Part shown: piece by piece, positions 51,115 through 56,178 of the stretch
Layout of the letters: every line of letters starts with the position of its first letter
How positions within the stretch are numbered: the first letter of the stretch is position 1
Assembly: GCA_009778785.1 (NCBI GenBank)
Contig: WRFN01000012.1
Location: forward strand, 1 to 56,178
From: Betaproteobacteria bacterium
Lineage (GTDB): Bacteria; Pseudomonadota; Gammaproteobacteria; Burkholderiales; Casimicrobiaceae
Reading direction: 5' to 3'
Length of the DNA: 56,178 bases
Program-made: the position numbers and the translations under genes
Notes under the pieces: generated by a model
The model's input: the letters and a program-made list of their open reading frames with translations, nothing else
Database searches by the model: none
Told to the model about the DNA's origin: nothing

Positions 51115-53211
51115 ATGTTTTATTTTCTTCATTGCTCTCGGCGTCATTCGCGCCAAGGGGGTATCAAGTCTTTGAGCGCCGGTCTTTTTTCACTTTGCTC
51201 TTTGTTTGCCGCTTCTTCGTTCGCCGCTTCTTCGGATCCGGTTGACGAGAATGAGAAGGCGCTCACGCCGGTGATCGTCACCGCTGCGCCGATGTCGGAC
51301 CCGTTGACCGTCGTTACCGACGCCAAAGCGCCGCGCCAACCGGTACCGGCGCACGACGGTGCCGACTATCTGAAAACGATCCCCGGCTTTTCGGTGATTC
51401 GTAAGGCCGGCACCGACGGCGATCCGGTATTTCGCGGCATGGCCGGTTCGCGTTTGAACATTCTGTCCGACGGCGATATGGTTTTCGGCGGCTGTGGCGG
51501 ACGGATGGACCCGCCGACGGCTTATATTTTCCCCGCTTCTTACGATCGCATCACCGTTCTCAAAGGACCGCAAAGCGTCATCTGGGGCCCGGCTTCAGCG
51601 GGAACGGTGTTGTTCGAGCGCGATTTCAAACCGTATCAAACGCCGGATTTTCATTTGTACAGCAGCGCGATGTTCGGCAGTTACGGGCGCGACGATCAAG
51701 CCATCGACACGCAAGCGGGCAACGCCTACGGCTATGCCCGCTTGATCGCTACCCGTTCGGAGATGAACGATTACGAAGACGGCAACGGTCAGAGCGTGCA
51801 TTCGCGCTACAAGCGTTGGAACGCCGGTGCGGCGTTCGGCTTGACGCCGGATGAAAACACCCGAATCGAATTGTCCGCCACTCAGAGCAATGGCCGCGCT
51901 GCCTACGCCGACCGGGCGATGGACGGCGTCAAGTTTGCGCGCGATGGCGTCAATCTGAAATTCGAGAAGTCAAAAATCTCATCGGTGGTCGAGAAAATCG
52001 AAGCGCAGGTTTACTACAACACCATCGACCATGTGATGGATAACTACACACTGCGCAACCTTCAGTCGAGCGGCGGCATGGGGGGAATGGCGGCGAAAAG
52101 CGTCAACAATCCGGATCGTCAGACGATGGGTTTGCGATTGAGCAGCAACCTCAACGTCACCGAAACGTCGTTGCTCACAGTGGGCGTTGATCAGCAAGGC
52201 AATCGCCACCGTTTGCGCACAACCAGCAATCAGGATACCGATCCGTATCAAAACAAAGCTCGCATGGACGACGCGACCTTCGCCAACTACGGCCTCTTTT
52301 CCGAGTGGACGCAAATGCTCTCCGAGGTGGATCGCGTGATCGGAGGTTTGCGCGGCGATTTCTGGGAAGCCAAAGACAAGCGCAAAGGATTTTCCACGTC
52401 CGGCCAAACGCGGAACGACACCTTGCCCAGCGGCTTTGTTCGTTACGAACATGATTTCGACAAGCACGCAACGTTCTTCGTCGGCTTGGGGCACAGCGAA
52501 CGTTTCCCCGATTACTGGGAACTCATCTCGCAAAACAAACAAAGCGTCACCAGCGACAGCGCGTTCAACACCAAGCCGGAAAAAAATACGCAACTGGATG
52601 TCGGCGTGACCTACCGGGTCACCCCTGATTTGCAGTTATCTGCGTCCACGTTTTACAGCCATGTGAGCGACTACATCCTGATCGACACCACGATCAAGAA
52701 AAACATGATGGGTCAGGCGATCACCGTGACGCGCAACATCAACGCGACGACTTACGGCGGTGAAGCGGGCGTGACCTATGCATTCAACCCGAGTTGGAAG
52801 GGCGGCGTCAGCCTCGCCTATGTGCACGGCAGCAACGATACCGATCACACGCCGCTCGCGCAGATGCCGCCGCTTGACAGCCGTTTCACGCTGGATTTCG
52901 ACGATGGAGCTTGGTCGGTCGGCGCACTGCTGCGCTTGGCAGCGGCGCAAAACCGCATCGATCCGGGCAAGGGCAACATCGCCGGACAAGACATCAGTAC
53001 GCCGGCGGCGGGCTTCGGCGTGTTCTCGATCAACGGCGGTTACCGCTTTCGCAAGGATTTGCGCCTGACCGCAGGAATCGACAACCTGTTCAACAAAACC
53101 TACGCCGAAGCGATCAGCAAATCCGGCTTCATGGTGCAGGGCTACGATCAAACGACGCGCATCAACGAACCGGGACGCTTCTTCTGGATGATGTTGGATG
53201 CTCGGTTCTGA
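51115..53211 (+). CDS. oprC: TonB-dependent copper receptor (OprC/NosA family)
   Basis: 698 residues. A signal peptide (SLSAGLFSLCSLFAASSFA) is followed by the TonB-box region (TPVIVTAAP) and a plug domain with the family hallmark GADYLKTIPGFSVIRKAGTD, then FRGMAGSRLNILSDG, GGCGGRMDPPTAYIFP and DRITVLKGPQSVIWGP. A 22-strand barrel ends in FFWMMLDARF. OprC imports copper, and in NosA delivers copper for nitrous oxide reductase. The start is set by GGAGG at 51106-51110. It is the last gene of the tonB-exbBD unit and is closed by two terminators. Confidence 0.9.
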   Translation: MFYFLHCSRRHSRQGGIKSLSAGLFSLCSLFAASSFAASSDPVDENEKALTPVIVTAAPMSDPLTVVTDAKAPRQPVPAHDGADYLKTIPGFSVIRKAGTDGDPVFRGMAGSRLNILSDGDMVFGGCGGRMDPPTAYIFPASYDRITVLKGPQSVIWGPASAGTVLFERDFKPYQTPDFHLYSSAMFGSYGRDDQAIDTQAGNAYGYARLIATRSEMNDYEDGNGQSVHSRYKRWNAGAAFGLTPDENTRIELSATQSNGRAAYADRAMDGVKFARDGVNLKFEKSKISSVVEKIEAQVYYNTIDHVMDNYTLRNLQSSGGMGGMAAKSVNNPDRQTMGLRLSSNLNVTETSLLTVGVDQQGNRHRLRTTSNQDTDPYQNKARMDDATFANYGLFSEWTQMLSEVDRVIGGLRGDFWEAKDKRKGFSTSGQTRNDTLPSGFVRYEHDFDKHATFFVGLGHSERFPDYWELISQNKQSVTSDSAFNTKPEKNTQLDVGVTYRVTPDLQLSASTFYSHVSDYILIDTTIKKNMMGQAITVTRNINATTYGGEAGVTYAFNPSWKGGVSLAYVHGSNDTDHTPLAQMPPLDSRFTLDFDDGAWSVGALLRLAAAQNRIDPGKGNIAGQDISTPAAGFGVFSINGGYRFRKDLRLTAGIDNLFNKTYAEAISKSGFMVQGYDQTTRINEPGRFFWMMLDARF

Positions 53212-53236
53212 GCTTTCCCTCTCTGCCCCTCGGCCG

Positions 53237-53264
53237 CCCTCTCCCACAAGTGGGAGAGGGTTTT
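53237..53264 (+). terminator. Terminator of oprC
   Basis: CCCTCTCCCAC (53237-53247) pairs with GTGGGAGAGGG (53250-53260) around AA, followed by TTTT. Confidence 0.8.
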
Positions 53265-53268
53265 GTAG

Positions 53269-53294
53269 GGGCGCTTCGCGAAGCGCCCTTTTTT
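53269..53294 (+). terminator. Second terminator-like palindrome
   Basis: GGGCGCTTCG (53269-53278) and CGAAGCGCCC (53279-53288) form a 20-base perfect palindrome followed by TTTTTT. The sequence style is shared with the repeat hairpins elsewhere in the window. Confidence 0.8.
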
Positions 53295-53407
53295 AATCCC
53301 TCCCGCAGAAATGGCGAAATCATGCGCCCGCGTCTTTATGGTAATCTTTCTAATTCGCGTTGCGGCGCGTCGGGTGACGGGAAGAATCTCTAAATCGGGA
53401 GAAAGAA

Positions 53408-54874
53408 ATGTTGCTTCGGATAGGCCGTTTTCTCTGGAAGGTGGTGAAGTGGACGTTTCTCGTCGTGTTCACGCTTTTCGTGTTATTGGTTTTGATCAAC
53501 TGGCGCGATGAGCCTTTGAGCGACGAAGCCCGCGCGCTTCTCGAAACGAAGTCGGTCGAAATTCCCGACCGCGAGAATATCTTTGTGGCGATGGCTGGTT
53601 TTAATGCGCCGGAGGGCTGCGATATTTTTGAGTATGGGCGAAACAAGAGCAAAGAAATCGAAAAGGAATTTGAGAAAGATCCCTTCAATTTGAAAGGGGT
53701 AATAAAGGGTTTAGAAAATTCGGACGATCAAAAAGAGAATTTGTCTTGGCAGGACGCGGCGCCCCCCTTTGATTGCCAAGTCGGTAAAGAAACCGATTTT
53801 CGGGAATGCGTTTACGCCAAGAAAGAGAGCCTTGAAAAAGCGTTGGCAGCAAACGAAACATTGATTCGCCGATATCGCCTTTTGCAGGAGTTGCCGCATT
53901 ACGCTCCTCCGGTTCCCTTTGTTGGGACTATGAATGTCGAATACTCGCAGATAATACAGACACAACGGCATTTGATGGCACAGGCCATGCTGGACATCGA
54001 GAACGGAAAAGCAAAAGAAGGCTTGGCGTTTTTCAAAAAAGACACGGCGTTTTGGCGGCGAAATCTCGAAGGGAAGAGTTCTCTTCTGGATAGCATGATA
54101 GCGACGGCTTCCTTGGCGAGAGATGTTTACGGGTTAAGCCTTTTGTTGTCGTCATCATCAACCGTGGTTGAAGGGCAGGCATCGGAATGGTGGGGGTTGT
54201 TAACGCCGCTGTCGCACGAGCAATCCAGCTTGCGCCCGGCGATGGTGGGCGAAATCAGGATTACTTATCATTTGTCTCCAGTGTGGAAAGAAAGTGTGTC
54301 GTATCAGAACGTGAAAGACCTCATTTGCGGACTTAAAAAGTGGAGCAAAGAGCCTTGCTCTGTGTGGGACGTGTGGGGGGGGTGGCTGGAGCGAAACGTT
54401 GAAGTTCTTTTCTTTCTACCCCAAGCAACCTTCAATTACCTCGCCCCTGTTTACAAGACATGGCTCAAGTTGACTGATCTTCCTTGGAAAGATTATATCG
54501 AGCAGCGTGATGGAACGCTGGCGGCTTTGGCCGATCTTTACAATCCGGGAATCGACTTTATTTACAATCCTGTAGGGAAAAGACAGTATCGCCTCGTTGT
54601 TTACGTCTGGGACGACTATGTAGTGAGGATTCACGACTTCGATACTTATTTGAGAATGGTGCGCTTGCAGTTGGAGTTACGGCTTGCAAAAACGCCTTCG
54701 GCGGAAATTCCGGCGTTCATCGCACAAGATAAGGACTTTTGTTCGCCGTGTTCCGATTTTTCATGGAACGCCGAAACCCGGATGCTTTCGTTTCAGCCGC
54801 TTAACAGCGGTAGGCTTTCAGGCCGCGTCCCGCCCTCGGTTTATGTTCCGGAACCGGCCACGAAAAAGCCTTGA
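53408..54874 (+). CDS. Large membrane-anchored protein of unknown function
   Basis: 488 residues, not recognised. One N-terminal membrane helix (WTFLVVFTLFVLLVLINW) after a basic start suggests a periplasmic body anchored in the inner membrane. The body is helical and charged (KSKEIEKEFEKDPF, KESLEKALAANETLIRRY), with a likely short second hydrophobic patch (SLARDVYGLSLLLSSSS) and late Cys pairs (FCSPCSDF). AGAAAG precedes the ATG. It stands alone between terminators and a repeat-bearing gap. Tail segment RVPPSVYVPEPATKKP is Pro-rich. Confidence 0.65.
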   Translation: MLLRIGRFLWKVVKWTFLVVFTLFVLLVLINWRDEPLSDEARALLETKSVEIPDRENIFVAMAGFNAPEGCDIFEYGRNKSKEIEKEFEKDPFNLKGVIKGLENSDDQKENLSWQDAAPPFDCQVGKETDFRECVYAKKESLEKALAANETLIRRYRLLQELPHYAPPVPFVGTMNVEYSQIIQTQRHLMAQAMLDIENGKAKEGLAFFKKDTAFWRRNLEGKSSLLDSMIATASLARDVYGLSLLLSSSSTVVEGQASEWWGLLTPLSHEQSSLRPAMVGEIRITYHLSPVWKESVSYQNVKDLICGLKKWSKEPCSVWDVWGGWLERNVEVLFFLPQATFNYLAPVYKTWLKLTDLPWKDYIEQRDGTLAALADLYNPGIDFIYNPVGKRQYRLVVYVWDDYVVRIHDFDTYLRMVRLQLELRLAKTPSAEIPAFIAQDKDFCSPCSDFSWNAETRMLSFQPLNSGRLSGRVPPSVYVPEPATKKP

Positions 54875-54962
54875 TTCAGGCAAACGCTTTCGCGCTTTGC
54901 CGCGTTTTTCTGTAGAGTCGGCGTTCTCTGCCGCCCGTTCCGGCGCAAACGAAATGATTGCA

Positions 54963-54979
54963 GGCGGCAGAATACCGCC
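54963..54979. repeat. GGCGGCAGAATACCGCC hairpin
   Basis: Relative of the element at 39376-39397. It lies in the 230-base gap before the permease gene, which otherwise shows no feature. Confidence 0.5.
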
Positions 54980-55104
54980 CCTGCGGGAATAACGAGGGTG
55001 AAAGCTGCTTTCCGAAAAAGGCTGCTCTCATGGCTGTTATTGTGCCCCAATAAATCGTGGCGGCGATTTACAATACATACTTCCCCAACCGGCAACATCC
55101 AGCC

Positions 55105-56178
55105 ATGCGCCACGTCATGACCGCCTCCGTCTTACGCACGCTGTTTTCGCGGCACATGTTGATTTGCGTTTTCACCGGATTTTCGTCAGGATTACCGCTG
55201 TACCTGCTGTTCAATCTTGTCCAGGCCTGGCTCAGAACCGAAGGTTTGAATTTGCGCATCATCGGCGCTTTCGCGCTGGTGCAGATTCCGTACATCTTGA
55301 AATTTCTGTGGTCGCCCTTGCTCGACCGCTACGCGCTGCCCTGGCTGGGTCGCCGTCGCGGCTGGATGGCGGTTCTTCATCTCGCGCTGCTCGGCGTGAT
55401 CGTCTGGCTGGGTTGTTTGTCGCCGCAACGGGATTTGGCGATGATCGTGAAGCTGACGGTGCTGCTGGCGTTTCTGTCGGCCTCGCTCGACATCGTGCTT
55501 GACGCTTTTCGCCGCAATCTATTGCCCGACATCGAACAGGAAATGGGCAACACCGTTCACGTCAACGCTTACAAAATCGCCAGTCTGGTGCCCGGCGCCT
55601 TGGCGCTCTGGCTTTCCCAGTGGTTGCCGTGGGCGCAGGTTTTTCTGGTCACGGCGCTATTCATGTTGCCCGGACTGGCGATGACTTTACTTGTCAGCGA
55701 GCCACGCCCAACGCTGCGCGCGCCAAAAACGCTGCGGGAATCCGTCGTCGAGCCGTTTTACGAATTCATGGCGCGTCACGGCTGGAAACCGGCGTTGGTC
55801 ATTCTCGCTTTCATGTTGTTCTACAAGCTGGGCGATTCGTTGTGCACCGCGCTGGCGACGACATTTTACATGGAGATGGGCTATACGCTGCCGCAGATTG
55901 GTTTGGTCGCCAAAAACGCCGGGCTGTGGCCCAGCATCATCGGCGGCATTCTCGGCGGCATGCTGATGATGAAAATCGGCGTGAATCGCGCACTGTGGGT
56001 GTTCGGCGCGCTACAAGCCGTCTCCATTCTCGGTTTTGTCGCGCTCGCCCGAACCGGCGCGGCGCCCGCCGACTCCATGCGCTTGTGGATGCTCGCGGGG
56101 GTGATCGGTTTCGAGGCCTTGGGCGCTGGTCTCGGCACCGCCGCCTCCGTCTCGTTCATCGCGCGCACCACCCACCCG
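55105..56178 (+). CDS. ampG: AmpG-like MFS permease, 3' end cut by the window
   Basis: 358 codons visible, no stop before the window end. Major facilitator fold with repeated hydrophobic segments. Family cues are CVFTGFSSGLPLYLLFNLVQ, AWLRTEGLNLRIIGAFALVQ, IPYILKFLWSPLLDRY and GRRRGWM between helices. AmpG imports anhydro-muropeptides for cell-wall recycling and beta-lactamase induction. The segment SASLDIVLDAFRRNLLP replaces the more usual TQDIVIDAYR region but aligns with it. Start at the first ATG; a second ATG at 55117 is possible. Full length is normally about 420-500 residues. Confidence 0.9.
   Translation, partial: MRHVMTASVLRTLFSRHMLICVFTGFSSGLPLYLLFNLVQAWLRTEGLNLRIIGAFALVQIPYILKFLWSPLLDRYALPWLGRRRGWMAVLHLALLGVIVWLGCLSPQRDLAMIVKLTVLLAFLSASLDIVLDAFRRNLLPDIEQEMGNTVHVNAYKIASLVPGALALWLSQWLPWAQVFLVTALFMLPGLAMTLLVSEPRPTLRAPKTLRESVVEPFYEFMARHGWKPALVILAFMLFYKLGDSLCTALATTFYMEMGYTLPQIGLVAKNAGLWPSIIGGILGGMLMMKIGVNRALWVFGALQAVSILGFVALARTGAAPADSMRLWMLAGVIGFEALGAGLGTAASVSFIARTTHP

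Overview
The window reads as a chromosomal contig of a betaproteobacterium. Support comes from core gene runs rph-rdgB-hemW, xseB-ispA-dxs-folE2, mog-ribBA-ribH-nusB, trxA-rho and rplM-rpsI, from an AlgZ/AlgR-type two-component pair, and from a surface protein with an IPTL-CTERM-like tail. Genus cannot be fixed from sequence alone.

Bases 1 to about 15880 are one arm of an integrative mobile element. It carries a cut PIN toxin gene, accessory genes typical of integrative conjugative elements (DUF3275, a DUF6094-type DNA methylase, a large SNF2-like helicase), a glycine-zipper lipoprotein, two paralogous coiled-coil membrane proteins, an ORF6N protein, a MobH-type TraI relaxase and two different tyrosine recombinases. 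It stops just upstream of an intact tRNA-Ser(CGA). No type IV secretion genes are visible; the other arm lies left of the window.

The most striking content is non-coding. Nine genes of the element, on both strands, are preceded by a short leader in which two overlapping, mutually exclusive helices can form, the second usually ending in a U-run directly before the ribosome binding site. This is attenuator geometry repeated gene after gene. Two of these leaders, in front of the paralogous coiled-coil genes and in inverted orientation, are also headed by a duplicated domain of about 100 nt with four hairpins. Two hairpins carry GNRA loops, and the base changes between the copies keep pairing or keep the loop class. 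Together they look like a candidate structured regulatory RNA.

Bases 15884-31440 are dense housekeeping genes: tRNA-Ser and rph (tRNA end processing), rdgB, hemW, a MidA-like methyltransferase with an odd C-terminal extension, isoprenoid and folate genes, mutL, miaA, msrP, darP, mog and riboflavin synthesis through nusB. Bases 31441-33815 show decay: a lone DsbD N-domain, a frameshifted cutA and a DUF805 remnant, together with dispersed palindromes. Bases 33816-41443 hold lgt, rho, trxA, fdxA, tRNA-Arg(CCG), apaH, a PfkB kinase and the LytTR/histidine-kinase pair. Bases 41667-47897 hold a metallo-beta-lactamase-fold hydrolase, the repeat-rich surface protein, argH and rplM-rpsI. From 48625 a tonB-exbB-exbD-DUF2946-oprC cluster forms a self-contained copper uptake unit. 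An unknown membrane-anchored protein and an AmpG-like permease cut by the window end complete the region.
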